A program made the position numbers and the translations under genes. Shown piece by piece: positions 39,889 to 48,556 of a DNA stretch of 50,080 nucleotides. Below the pieces are notes generated by a model. The model searched no databases. It was not told the DNA's origin and worked only from the letters and a program-made list of their open reading frames with translations. How positions within the stretch are numbered: the stretch's first letter is position 1; the number at the start of each line of letters is the position of its first letter. Source of the stretch: CAYWKU01 sp964459325 (GTDB lineage: Bacteria > RBG-13-61-14 > CAYWKU01); assembly GCA_964459325.1 (NCBI GenBank), contig CAYWKU010000025.1, positions 1 to 50,080 of the forward strand, read 5' to 3'.

Positions 39889-40409
39889 GTACAAAGCGCC
39901 CCTATTTTCTGGACTCGGATGTGTTTATAGCGGCGAAAAACAGCTACTACGCCTTCACGATATGTCCGGGTTTCTGGGACAGCCTGATACATCATCATGG
40001 TGAAGGAGATGTGTTCAGCATCGACAGAGTTAAAGGCGAATTGCTTAACGGAAGAAAAACCGAAAATTTGGTTCAGTGGGTGAAAAACGATCTCCCTTCT
40101 GACTTCTTTCTCGGAACGGATGACGAAGACGTTACTTCCGCTTATGAAGAGGTCATGCTTTGGGTGCAGCGCAACGCACAATATTTCGCTCAGGCCAAGG
40201 CGAAATTCGCGACCGAGGCGGACGGTTGGCTCGTGGCCTATGCGATGGTTCACGATGTAATTGTCGTAACCAATGAACAACCTCGCCCGCAATCGCGTAA
40301 TCGAATTTTACTTCCCGATGTTTGTACGCAATTTAAAGTAACGTACAAGGACACATTCTTTATGCTCAAGGACCTGGCTATTCGGTTTGAATGGAGGGGA
40401 CAAAACTGA
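39885..40409 (+). CDS. DUF4411 PIN-like toxin candidate
   Basis: 174 aa. FLDSDVFIAAKNSYYAFTICPGFWDSL and later EADGWLVAYAMVHDVIVVTNE place acidic residues as in PIN-like nucleases of the DUF4411 family, typically the partner of IrrE-type antitoxins. Likely an RNase toxin kept in check by the upstream protein. Overlaps both neighbours, within the hsd operon. Confidence 0.85.
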   Translation: MSTKRPYFLDSDVFIAAKNSYYAFTICPGFWDSLIHHHGEGDVFSIDRVKGELLNGRKTENLVQWVKNDLPSDFFLGTDDEDVTSAYEEVMLWVQRNAQYFAQAKAKFATEADGWLVAYAMVHDVIVVTNEQPRPQSRNRILLPDVCTQFKVTYKDTFFMLKDLAIRFEWRGQN

Positions 40410-43408
40410 TGCCCGGCCGACACACGGAACAAGCCTTCGAAACCGCAATTGAGAACTGGTTGATAAAGTCTGGCGGCTATGAGACAGGCGACCGCGAGGC
40501 TTTCGACCAAGAGCGGGGGCTGTTTCCGGCGGATGTGATTTCATTCGTCCGGAAAACTCAGCCTGAAAAATGGAAGTATCTGGAAAACCTGCAAAAGGAC
40601 AAAGCCGAGGAAAAGCCCCTTGACGATCTTTGCCGGGCGCTGAATTCGGAGTATGGGGGATGTCTATCAGTCTTAAGGCATGGGTTCAAATGTTTCGGCA
40701 AACTTTTCCGTATGGCGTATTTCGCCCCTGCAAGCGGGCTTAATCCCGACACACAGCGCCTATATGAGGCAAACCGATTGACAATAACCCGCCAGCTTCG
40801 ATACTCGGCCCAGCATGCTAATACGTTGGATGTAACTCTGGCGCTGAATGGTATCCCCGTTGCTACGGCTGAACTCAAAAATCCTATGACCGGCCAAACC
40901 TGGAGAAATGCGATTACTCAGTATAAAAGAGACCGGGGTCAACAGGATATAATTTTCCAATTTAAGAAGCGTACTTTGGTACATTTCGCTGTGGATACCG
41001 ATGAGGTTTGGATGACAACCCAGTTGGCAGGTAACAAAACTTACTTTTTGCCGTTTAATAAGGGCGACAAAGGCGGAGCAGGTAATCCTGAAAATCCCGA
41101 AGGTTATAAGACTGCGTATTTGTGGGAAGAAGTCCTTGAGCGCCATAGTTTTCTGGACATTCTGGCAAGGTTTATACATCTGCAAGTCGAAGAAAAGCAA
41201 TTTGAAGACAAAAAGGTCAAGCGCGAAACGATGATTTTTCCGCGCTATCATCAACTCAACTGTGTACGTTCTCTTCTTGCTGATGCACGTGAAAAAGGCC
41301 CGGGAACCAACTATCTCGTACAACATTCAGCCGGGAGCGGGAAATCAAATTCCATCGGATGGCTCGCACATCGCTTGGCCAGCCTTTATGACGATACAGA
41401 TGAAAGAGTTTACGACTCGGTTATTATTGTGACGGACAGAATTGTTCTCGACCAACAGCTACAGCATACAGTGTATCAGTTCGAACATAAGCAGGGCGTG
41501 GTTCAAAAGATTGATATTGACTCAACTCAACTTGCGCAAGCTTTAACATCAAACGTACCCATCATTATCACCACACTACACAAATTCCCGTTTGCGATGG
41601 ATAAGATGGATAGTCTCCCAAAGAGGCGATATGCAGTTATTATTGATGAAGCTCACAGCTCACAGGGTGGGCAGACGGCAACTGAGATGAAGGGGGTTTT
41701 GTCGGAGTCTGTTGTGCGAGAGGAAGCAGCCGAGTACGCGGCTGAAAGCAACTTACCTGATACTGAAGAAGAAATTCTCAAAACGATGCTGAAACGTGGT
41801 AAACAACCCAACATCAGTTTCTTTGCCTTTACAGCCACACCCAAATATAAAACTCTGGAAGTGTTCGGGCGACCAGGGATTGATGGGACACCACAACCTT
41901 TCCACCTGTATAGTATGCGTCAGGCTATTGAGGAAGGCTTTATACTTGATGTCCTTCAACACTATACCACCTATAAGACATACTATCGGCTTGTAAAATC
42001 TATTGAAGATGACCCGAAAGTAAGCAGGAAAAAAGCAGCGCGTGCATTGGCCCGTTTTGTTAGCTTGCACCCGCATAACATTGCTCAAAAAACCGAGGTC
42101 ATGGTGGAACATTTCCGGCATTTTACGAAGCACAAAATTGGCGGAAAAGCCAAGGCTATGGTTGTAACACGAAGTCGTTTACACGCGGTAAGATATAAAC
42201 AAGCTTTCGATAAGTATATCTCTGAAAATGGCTACACGGATATAAAGACGCTTGTCGCTTTCTCCGGGACAGTTGTGGATCCGGATGCTCCAGATCCAGA
42301 AGTAAACTACACCGAAGTAGGTATGAACGAAGGGATCCGGGAAAAAGAATTGCCGGAACGCTTTGGGACTGATGAGTTTCAGATCCTTTTGGTGGCGGAA
42401 AAGTTCCAGATGGGTTTCGATCAACCGCTCCTTCACACAATGTATGTTGATAAACGACTTTCGGGTATCCAGGCAGTGCAGACGCTCTCACGCCTTAATC
42501 GTACCTTTCCTGGAAAAGAGGACACATTTGTCCTCGATTTTGTTAATGAGCCAGAAGAGATACTTGCTGCTTTTCAACCTTATTACGAAAGAACGCTTGT
42601 TGGAGAGCGAGCCGAAGCGGAACAACTCTACGAATTACAGGCAAAGCTTGACGCCCATCAGGTTTACTATAAAGCAGAAGTTGAGGAATTTTGCAAGGTT
42701 TTTTATAAACCCAGACCAAGCAATAGGGACCACGAGCGTATGAACGCCTGCATTGATCCCGCCGTAAATCGGTACAACCAATTGGATGAAGAAATTCGCG
42801 AAGAATTCAGGAAGACCTTAGTCGCTTACCGGAACCTTTATGCCTTTATATCACAAGTTATACCATTTCTGGATCCTGATTTGGAAAAACTCTACTCCTA
42901 TATCCGATTTCTGCTTACCAAGTTACCCAAATACGAACATGAACCGGCCTACAGGTTCGATGATGAGGTGGCACTCAAGTATTATAGGTTACAGAAAATT
43001 AGCGAAGGTTCTATAGATTTGGTTGCCGGGAAAGAAGAAGAGATTTCTGGTCCCACCTCCGTTGGAACTGGCGTTGCTCGGGATGATGATGTTGAACTGT
43101 CTCAATTAATCGGCATTCTAAATGAACGTTTTGGGACTGATTTTAAGCCTGGTGACCAACTATTTTTCGACTCTATTCGTGAAGACGCCCTAAGTGATAA
43201 AAAGCTGCGCCAATCTGCACTTGCAAGTAGCATGGAAAACTTCGGTTATGTTTTCCGAAAGGCATTGGAGGACCTTTTCATAGACAGAATGGAACAAAAC
43301 GAAGAAATAACAGCTAAATTCATGAATGACCAGCAGTTTCAAGAAACAGTGGAAAAATACTTGATGAAGCAGGTTTATGAGCAATTTCATTCAGAGGAAA
43401 CACCTTAA
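40409..43408 (+). CDS. hsdR: Type I restriction endonuclease subunit HsdR
   Basis: 999-aa motor and nuclease. N-terminal nuclease domain with the ELKNPMTGQTW segment (ExK of the PD-(D/E)xK site) and the following QY motif, then a superfamily 2 helicase: Walker A HSAGSGKSNS (about 305), DEAH box IIDEAHSSQ (about 413), TATP, and motif VI QTLSRLNRT. C-terminal helical part binds the MTase. ATG 40409 (GGAGGGG upstream, TGATG overlap with the toxin) is preferred over the ATG at 40391. Last gene of the hsd operon. Confidence 0.93.
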   Translation: MPGRHTEQAFETAIENWLIKSGGYETGDREAFDQERGLFPADVISFVRKTQPEKWKYLENLQKDKAEEKPLDDLCRALNSEYGGCLSVLRHGFKCFGKLFRMAYFAPASGLNPDTQRLYEANRLTITRQLRYSAQHANTLDVTLALNGIPVATAELKNPMTGQTWRNAITQYKRDRGQQDIIFQFKKRTLVHFAVDTDEVWMTTQLAGNKTYFLPFNKGDKGGAGNPENPEGYKTAYLWEEVLERHSFLDILARFIHLQVEEKQFEDKKVKRETMIFPRYHQLNCVRSLLADAREKGPGTNYLVQHSAGSGKSNSIGWLAHRLASLYDDTDERVYDSVIIVTDRIVLDQQLQHTVYQFEHKQGVVQKIDIDSTQLAQALTSNVPIIITTLHKFPFAMDKMDSLPKRRYAVIIDEAHSSQGGQTATEMKGVLSESVVREEAAEYAAESNLPDTEEEILKTMLKRGKQPNISFFAFTATPKYKTLEVFGRPGIDGTPQPFHLYSMRQAIEEGFILDVLQHYTTYKTYYRLVKSIEDDPKVSRKKAARALARFVSLHPHNIAQKTEVMVEHFRHFTKHKIGGKAKAMVVTRSRLHAVRYKQAFDKYISENGYTDIKTLVAFSGTVVDPDAPDPEVNYTEVGMNEGIREKELPERFGTDEFQILLVAEKFQMGFDQPLLHTMYVDKRLSGIQAVQTLSRLNRTFPGKEDTFVLDFVNEPEEILAAFQPYYERTLVGERAEAEQLYELQAKLDAHQVYYKAEVEEFCKVFYKPRPSNRDHERMNACIDPAVNRYNQLDEEIREEFRKTLVAYRNLYAFISQVIPFLDPDLEKLYSYIRFLLTKLPKYEHEPAYRFDDEVALKYYRLQKISEGSIDLVAGKEEEISGPTSVGTGVARDDDVELSQLIGILNERFGTDFKPGDQLFFDSIREDALSDKKLRQSALASSMENFGYVFRKALEDLFIDRMEQNEEITAKFMNDQQFQETVEKYLMKQVYEQFHSEETP

Positions 43409-44067
43409 AATGAGCCTTTCGTAATCTTCATCCAGTTGTATTCATCAAGGTATTTGGCAATAGGAGGAACCCAATTTACTCGGCCATCATGGCATAAAAA
43501 ATCTTCCACGGATTGCTTTCTATTGCCATGCCGTCGCCTGAGTTCCTTGGCAAAGTCACGCATCAAAAGCATAAAACGGGAATAACCCACCCCGTTATCG
43601 GCAAATCCATAGAATTCACAAATAGCCTTATCCCATATCATAAACAGTTCAGGTTTGAAAAGGGAAAGAATTTTGCTCGATATGGTAGGTCCGATGTGTT
43701 TGATGTTCTTGAGGTCTTCAAAAAAACCGCTTATTTTAGGAAGGTCTTTAATCTGAACAGCTTCCAAGGAACTCGGTAATTTTGCTCTATCCACATGGTG
43801 GATGATCGGTGGTATTTTCTTACGAAATTGTTTCTTTCTATCATTATCTTTTGATATGTGGCAATTCCAGTGATCAAGAAAATCAATCAGTTCTTCATAA
43901 ACCTTTGCATTACCACCACGCAATCCCTTCTTAAAGTTTCTATGATGGAGCATAATACTCTCGTACCAATTATCTTCACCGGACTTGTCCCAATATTCCT
44001 TACAAGTAGCTTGGATATCCTTAAGAATGTTTTTGGGTAGTTCCTTGTGTGAGTAAATAACGTGCAT
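43405..44067 (-). CDS. Unknown protein with a helix-hairpin-helix-like segment
   Basis: 220 aa from the ATG at 44067 (GGAGG 7-8 bases upstream); a longer frame to 44187 would run into the next gene's promoter region. The middle part DLKNIKHIGPTISSKILSLFKPELFMIWDKAICEFYGF resembles HhH-containing DNA-binding or base-excision-like folds. The first 80 residues are helical and basic. It converges on hsdR with a 4-base overlap. Function unknown. Confidence 0.6.
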   Translation of the reverse strand: MHVIYSHKELPKNILKDIQATCKEYWDKSGEDNWYESIMLHHRNFKKGLRGGNAKVYEELIDFLDHWNCHISKDNDRKKQFRKKIPPIIHHVDRAKLPSSLEAVQIKDLPKISGFFEDLKNIKHIGPTISSKILSLFKPELFMIWDKAICEFYGFADNGVGYSRFMLLMRDFAKELRRRHGNRKQSVEDFLCHDGRVNWVPPIAKYLDEYNWMKITKGSF

Positions 44068-44185
44068 ATCTCTGCCTCCATAGTTAGAGCAATTATACAT
44101 ATTAATTAGTAACTTATCACGCGAATATCGTCTTCTCAAGCCCCAATAACCTTCAACCAACCACCCAAAACGAAAGGAGTGTATC

Positions 44186-45001
44186 ATGACGTGTGTAGGT
44201 ATCCCTAAAAACCGGGAAGAAGCGGTGAGGAAGACGGTCAGTTACTCGCAAATTCAAACTTACCTAACCTGCCCACAGAAGTATTTCTATAACTATGTGC
44301 TGAAAGTGCCCATCGAAGCCCAGCCGGAGGCGCTTGTCTTCGGTAAGCACATCCATTTTGCGGTGGCGGAATACTATCGGCACTGGCAGAAAAACGGCTC
44401 ACAGATGCCTCTGGAAGGCTTACAGGAGGCTTTTGTGGACGGCTGGAGGGAGGAACCGGCGGACATAGCCTGGAAGAACGGCAACAACCGCGAGAGCCTC
44501 CAAGAGCGAGGCTTGGCAATGCTGGAGACATTCCACCAGGAGCGCGAACAACCTAAGGAGATTATAGCCGTGGAAAGCCGCTTCCAAGTTGAGCTACTTG
44601 ACCCCGAAACCGGAGAGGAACTGGATAAGGAATTAGTGGGTACCGTAGACCTCGTCGAGAGAAATGAAACCGGGGAGACAGTGCTTGTGGAACTCAAAAC
44701 CTCCAGCAGAGCGTATTCACCCGGACAAATCGAATATAGCCACCAGCCTTCAATCTACTTATACGGCCTTCAGCAGCAAGGCCTACTGGAAGAAGCCTAC
44801 GAAACCAAGGTAAGGTTTGATGTGTTGACCAGGACAAAAACGCCCAAATTTCAGCAACTTACCACCACCCGCAGCAATAAGGACATCCAGAAAACCCTCC
44901 AATTGATAAGAGAAGTCAGCAGGGCCATCGAACTCGAAGTGTTTTACCGACACAACGGCTGGCAGTGTGGAGATTGCCAATTCCGGGAAGTTTGCGACTG
45001 A
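44186..45001 (+). CDS. RecB/Cas4-like PD-(D/E)XK nuclease with Fe-S cysteines
   Basis: 271 aa. It opens with SYSQIQTYLTCPQKYFYNYV, a RecB-nuclease/AddB motif with the first Cys, then GKHIHFAVAEYY, the catalytic VGTVDLVERN and VLVELKTSS (D and ExK), and ends with CGDCQFREVC giving the remaining three Cys for a [4Fe-4S] cluster. Likely a DNA end-processing nuclease in element recombination with the Rad52-like protein. Not linked to cas genes. AAAGGAG before the ATG. Confidence 0.88.
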   Translation: MTCVGIPKNREEAVRKTVSYSQIQTYLTCPQKYFYNYVLKVPIEAQPEALVFGKHIHFAVAEYYRHWQKNGSQMPLEGLQEAFVDGWREEPADIAWKNGNNRESLQERGLAMLETFHQEREQPKEIIAVESRFQVELLDPETGEELDKELVGTVDLVERNETGETVLVELKTSSRAYSPGQIEYSHQPSIYLYGLQQQGLLEEAYETKVRFDVLTRTKTPKFQQLTTTRSNKDIQKTLQLIREVSRAIELEVFYRHNGWQCGDCQFREVCD

Positions 45002-45011
45002 TATATATACA

Positions 45012-45040
45012 GAGGGAGCCTTCATGGGTTCCCTCTTTTT
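45012..45040 (+). terminator. Terminator after the RecB-like nuclease gene
   Basis: GAGGGA-(G)CC pairs with GG(G)-TCCCTC, followed by TTTTT. Confidence 0.85.
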
Positions 45041-45225
45041 ACTGACTTTATAGAACTCAAAAGACACGTGAAGATTATAAAATAAAATATATCAATTATT
45101 ACTATTCCCATATTCCATCTTATCAGTATAGCAACGAGTATTACTGGGAGTATTTATACCCTGTTAGTCCACCTAAAACTGCTACTTTATAAGTATCTGA
45201 TATTATTGAATAAATAATTTTTTAC

Positions 45226-45254
45226 TTGACTTTTTGGATTTTTCATGTTACATT
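45226..45254 (+). promoter_or_regulatory. Promoter of the primase transcript
   Basis: TTGACT (45226-45231), 17 bp, TACATT (45249-45254; TATAAG follows). Spacer and flanks closely match the promoter at 47113, so both probably share a regulator. From 45041 to 45225 I see no gene. Confidence 0.6.
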
Positions 45255-45314
45255 ATAAGGTAAAAGAGACGTAAAGCTACACCATCAAAAATTAGCTTTA
45301 CTCGAAAAGCACGA

Positions 45315-45344
45315 GCGTGGTCACGGCAGAATGAACGGCCACGC
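45315..45344 (+). promoter_or_regulatory. Leader hairpin upstream of the primase gene
   Basis: GCGTGG (45315-45320) pairs with CCACGC (45339-45344). It is the first of two strong stem-loops in the roughly 280-nt leader. Confidence 0.45.
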
Positions 45345-45346
45345 AA

Positions 45347-45541
45347 ATGGAAATAAAAAAAAGAAGTTCAGCTCGCCGGCCGAAGCGGGAAACCAATCTA
45401 CCTGCTCTCGGCAACCCCCAAAAAATAGTAGCGGAATTTATTGAAAGAAGGGCCTCTATCGGCACTCCGGGATACCTGTGTGTGCCTTTAGAGGCCTTTT
45501 TGTGTTCTTTGACGGGGGTTGAAAGGGTAAATCAGGTATGA
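45347..45541 (+). CDS. Possible 64-residue basic leader protein
   Basis: Starts at ATG 45347 without a ribosome site and ends overlapping the primase start (ATGA), which favours coupling. However, its 3' half is also the terminator-like hairpin at 45451-45501, so it may be only a reading frame through a structured leader. Basic N-terminus (KKRSSARRPKRE); no family. Confidence 0.3.
   Translation: MEIKKRSSARRPKRETNLPALGNPQKIVAEFIERRASIGTPGYLCVPLEAFLCSLTGVERVNQV
45451..45501 (+). terminator. Attenuator-like terminator before the primase gene
   Basis: GGCCTCTA (45451-45458) pairs with TAGAGGCC (45489-45496), with an inner GGCAC/GTGCC stem, followed by TTTTT. Placed between the promoter and the gene it should reduce transcription unless something prevents its folding. 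Confidence 0.7.
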
Positions 45542-47004
45542 GTAGGAAAAAGCATAGCATACTGGAATTATTGAAAAAAGCAGGCATCAGCAAGGAGGAT
45601 TTCGAGTTCTATGTTCACCAGTTTGCATCAAATCGCCATCCCTACCTTGTGCCCTATGGCAAGCACGAATGGAGGAGAGGCAAAGGAGACGGTATCACTG
45701 ATACCCAGATAGCAAAACATCTTGCTGAAACAAGCAGATACGGTGTAACTGGCGGAGAATATACCGACTATTTCGTGATTGATATCGACATAAAGGACCC
45801 GACCAAAGCAGGCAAAAGGGATTTTTATCGCCGGATGGAAATCGCGAGGGAATTATTTCCCGCTGGTTTGCTGATACAGAGTTCCTCAAGTGGCGGCGTT
45901 CACCTCTATCAGTTCTTATTGGAGCCTGTGTTGCTGGATGACCTTATTCAACTTGTAAGTATAAGGCTCCATTTCAGGGGTATTCAGGCCCAGGCAGGTA
46001 AGTACGAAATTGATAAACTGAAACATGGTCTACGCCTACCCTTAGGCAAGGACAGCTATATCCTTGACCCGGATACTTTGCTTCGAAGTACAAACAGTAA
46101 ACACGAAGATATTTTCCGTATTCAGTATACAGTAGACAGACTATTGCTTCTTGAGGTCTTCAATACGGAAGAAATCAGGTATAAGGAAGAACAAAATAAA
46201 GCCTCTATTAGTACACCCCTTTTTAGTTCTTCTACTCCGATTTCAACGGATGAGGCAGCGAAAGCAGCAAGTACTCCAAAATCAACGAAGAAAAACCAGA
46301 GGTTTATCGAATTTTGCGAATATTACCTCAAAAATGGCCTGGAGGAGTTCGGAACAAGATACTATATCACTACCCGGCTTATTATTTATGCCTTTACCTA
46401 CCTCAAATATGACGAAGAAGAAGTCTATGACTTCGTAAGTGATTGGCTTGCCCGGAAAAACAACGGCTATTCAAAAGATTGGAACAAAAATGCGGAAAAT
46501 GTCCTGAAAATCCTCAGCCACCAGGTACGGTATTTCGCCAGACGTAGAAATGGACAAAGGCGAGGACTGTCAGAAAAGGAAGTGCGCTTGATAATTGAGC
46601 AGGAGGAATTGACTTATGACGAGCAGGCTTGGTTATTTGATTTGTTCTCCTTTATCAAAGGTCATTCCAACGGGCGCAGGAAAATCAATCTCTCATCAAA
46701 ATTGCTCAGCCGCTTTCGTGGAGCCTCCAACGCCACTTATACACAGAGACGCGACTTTGCCATAAAGCTCGGCATAATCCGCAAAATCAAGGGACAAATG
46801 CCCGATGCCGGGCTGGCATGCCTGTATGAGCATACGGTGGATTTCGATTGGAGCAGGGATGATTTCCAAAACATTGATACCGCTATAGCGACCCTGCTTT
46901 CCGAAAGCGAAATACGAGACAGATATAGCGACTATAGAAGCAGAAGACTATTGAGGCACAAGAGGGAGATTGAGAATAATACGTCAGAAAGGAGTTATGC
47001 TTGA
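45538..47004 (+). CDS. AEP-type primase / replication protein of the element
   Basis: 488 aa. Archaeo-eukaryotic primase features: metal-binding DYFVIDIDIKD (about 78-88), SSSSGGVHLYQFL (the small-residue-x-His nucleotide motif, about 114-126) and KHGLRLPLG (about 162-170). The C-terminal half is helical with a possible DNA-binding region. Such primases start replication of mobile elements. No helicase is fused. Start near AAAGGG with overlap of the small upstream frame. Confidence 0.8.
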   Translation: MSRKKHSILELLKKAGISKEDFEFYVHQFASNRHPYLVPYGKHEWRRGKGDGITDTQIAKHLAETSRYGVTGGEYTDYFVIDIDIKDPTKAGKRDFYRRMEIARELFPAGLLIQSSSSGGVHLYQFLLEPVLLDDLIQLVSIRLHFRGIQAQAGKYEIDKLKHGLRLPLGKDSYILDPDTLLRSTNSKHEDIFRIQYTVDRLLLLEVFNTEEIRYKEEQNKASISTPLFSSSTPISTDEAAKAASTPKSTKKNQRFIEFCEYYLKNGLEEFGTRYYITTRLIIYAFTYLKYDEEEVYDFVSDWLARKNNGYSKDWNKNAENVLKILSHQVRYFARRRNGQRRGLSEKEVRLIIEQEELTYDEQAWLFDLFSFIKGHSNGRRKINLSSKLLSRFRGASNATYTQRRDFAIKLGIIRKIKGQMPDAGLACLYEHTVDFDWSRDDFQNIDTAIATLLSESEIRDRYSDYRSRRLLRHKREIENNTSERSYA

Positions 47005-47112
47005 TACCTGGAAGACCCGTATATGCTTGTTTTGCAGGCAAATGGAGAGATATTATGTTGAAAATGGAGCAGATAAGTGTTATAAAGAATTATAATTATA
47101 TTCGTATTTACA

Positions 47113-47144
47113 TTGACTTTTGCGGATTTTCATGTTATTATAAT
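47113..47144 (+). promoter_or_regulatory. Promoter of the small-gene block, copy of the primase promoter
   Basis: TTGACT (47113-47118), 17 bp, TATTAT (47136-47141) overlapping TATAAT (47139-47144). The stretch GGATTTTCATGTTA is shared with the promoter at 45226. Confidence 0.65.
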
Positions 47145-47245
47145 AGGTTGAGAAGGTATTATATATTATAGAATATTACATTATCAAAACCAACTTAGTG
47201 TATATTATAACATCAATTTTAGCAGATGTCAAGGAGGATGGTGAA

Positions 47246-47290
47246 ATGAAACAACGTGATAGGCTTCCATGGCTTGTTATACCGCCCTGA
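47246..47290 (+). CDS. 14-residue micro-ORF with strong ribosome site
   Basis: AAGGAGGATG precedes ATG at good spacing; encodes MKQRDRLPWLVIPP. Could be a leader peptide. Short ORF, so uncertain. Confidence 0.35.
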   Translation: MKQRDRLPWLVIPP

Positions 47291-47312
47291 TAGCGGTTAT
47301 GGATATACACCT

Positions 47313-47432
47313 ATGGAGGAAAAGCGGATAGTTATATTATACCAATATGAGGGGAGTAAATCATTGATTTATCGAAGGAAAATCGAAGAACTATTTTATG
47401 AAAGGAGTACGAAATGGTTACAAAAGACATGA
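47313..47432 (+). CDS. Possible 39-residue peptide
   Basis: ATG frame MEEKRIVILYQYEGSKSLIY and on, no clear ribosome site; overlaps the next gene by 19 bases. Low certainty. Confidence 0.25.
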   Translation: MEEKRIVILYQYEGSKSLIYRRKIEELFYERSTKWLQKT

Positions 47433-47767
47433 AAATAAAGTATATAGCAAAATTGTTTGAGTTAGCAGGTTTATTGGAAGAAACAAAGGCCATATTTGGC
47501 AAAGAAAGGCCGCTGACCAAGAAGGATATTAGGGATGTACGGCGAAATATGAGAATAACGAGGAAAGAGTTGAAGATTATTATGGACGAAATACAGCGTA
47601 GAAGAGTGCTTAGTGAGAAAATAGACAATGCGGAACTTTTCGACCCCAAACAACTTGTTATTGACTTCAATGACAACGGCAAACTGAAGTTGGCGCCTGA
47701 AATGGGCTTACCTTGCTATTATGAAGAGGAGGATATGATATATTATGGTGAAGATTACAAAAAATAA
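47414..47767 (+). CDS. Hypothetical protein
   Basis: 117 aa; helical, with a basic mid part (RPLTKKDIRDVRRNMRITRKELKIIMDEIQRRR) that could be a HTH-like DNA-binding region, and an acidic tail with several Tyr. AAAGGAG before the ATG. Overlaps the following gene by 23 bases. Confidence 0.6.
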   Translation: MVTKDMKIKYIAKLFELAGLLEETKAIFGKERPLTKKDIRDVRRNMRITRKELKIIMDEIQRRRVLSEKIDNAELFDPKQLVIDFNDNGKLKLAPEMGLPCYYEEEDMIYYGEDYKK

Positions 47768-48149
47768 GGCTATAAGAAGATTTTGTATTTATTGCCAGGG
47801 CGGAAATATGAGAAATCCGAGAAAGTCCGATTACGAGGCGGTGAAAGACTGTCTTTCCACAGATTGCCTGTTTTATCCCCGTCGGCTGGGTAAAGTAGAA
47901 GAAGGTGCATATGGCATAACTCAAACGATTGAGGACTATTGCCGACACTGTAACGGATGGGGAATGGTAAACGGGCGTCTCGACCCGAAATATGAGTACA
48001 AGAATGAGGCTATAAATAACGCGAAAACGTGTGAACATACCGAGTGTGAAATTTGGGCATTTGGACTTGCAGGGAAACGGAAAAAGAAGGCTAAAAAGCG
48101 CAAAAATAGCACCTCCAAGCCCCCAAAATGCCCAAAATACGCCGCCTGA
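47745..48149 (+). CDS. Cys-rich, probably zinc-binding protein
   Basis: 134 aa. CIYCQGG near residue 14, further Cys pairs (DCLSTDC; YCRHCNG; CEHTEC) and a Lys-rich tail (KRKKKAKKRK). Cys spacing suggests two zinc sites. The C-terminal end overlaps the left arm of the terminator. Resembles small phage zinc-finger proteins; function unknown. Confidence 0.6.
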   Translation: MVKITKNKAIRRFCIYCQGGNMRNPRKSDYEAVKDCLSTDCLFYPRRLGKVEEGAYGITQTIEDYCRHCNGWGMVNGRLDPKYEYKNEAINNAKTCEHTECEIWAFGLAGKRKKKAKKRKNSTSKPPKCPKYAA

Positions 48150-48208
48150 AACACATCGCGGGTATAAACCCCAGGAATAAACAAAGTGCTCATATTTTGG
48201 GCTTTTTT
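48130..48208 (+). terminator. Terminator overlapping the end of the Cys-rich gene
   Basis: Ten-base arms GCCCAAAATA (48130-48139) and TATTTTGGGC (48193-48202), then TTTTTT. The stop codon lies inside the loop side of the 5' arm, so the structure can form only after ribosomes leave. Confidence 0.65.
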
Positions 48209-48238
48209 ATCCCGAAAAGGGAAATAAGATAGCCTTCG

Positions 48239-48264
48239 GCTCCGGCAAAATCTGATGCCGGAGC
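48239..48264. repeat. Hairpin upstream of the excisionase-region genes
   Basis: GCTCCGGC / GCCGGAGC, 8-bp arms around 10 bases. Role unknown. Confidence 0.45.
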
Positions 48265-48331
48265 TACAAGGCTTTCTTGATGAAGCCTGAACCTGATGAA
48301 TGCGCTGTATGCGCTTTTGAGGAGTATCGCG

Positions 48332-48556
48332 ATGTTCACCCTTGATGAACAAATCAGAAGTCAAAAACAAGCCAAAATCGTTTCATTTATTCCGTATTTA
48401 TTGCCGGATATAGATAACTGGTTATCGGAAGATAACCACCTCTATAAAATAACCCCTAACTTTGGCATGCTTGCTACATGCAGGCACGCCGGACGAAAGG
48501 AACGCGTAACATGGTCAACCTATCAACCAAACCGAAAAAAAAGAAGAAATTTGTAG
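48332..48556 (+). CDS. Small hypothetical protein
   Basis: 74 aa; ATG after GAGGAG. First part MFTLDEQIRSQKQAKIVSFI looks helical, tail basic. Overlaps the HTH gene by 46 bases, so its C-terminal end is doubtful. Confidence 0.4.
   Translation: MFTLDEQIRSQKQAKIVSFIPYLLPDIDNWLSEDNHLYKITPNFGMLATCRHAGRKERVTWSTYQPNRKKRRNL

Noticed and set aside
44186..45001. Cas4 of a CRISPR system
   Set aside because: The nuclease has Cas4-like cysteines, but no cas genes or array are nearby; RecB/AddB-type phage nuclease is the safer call.
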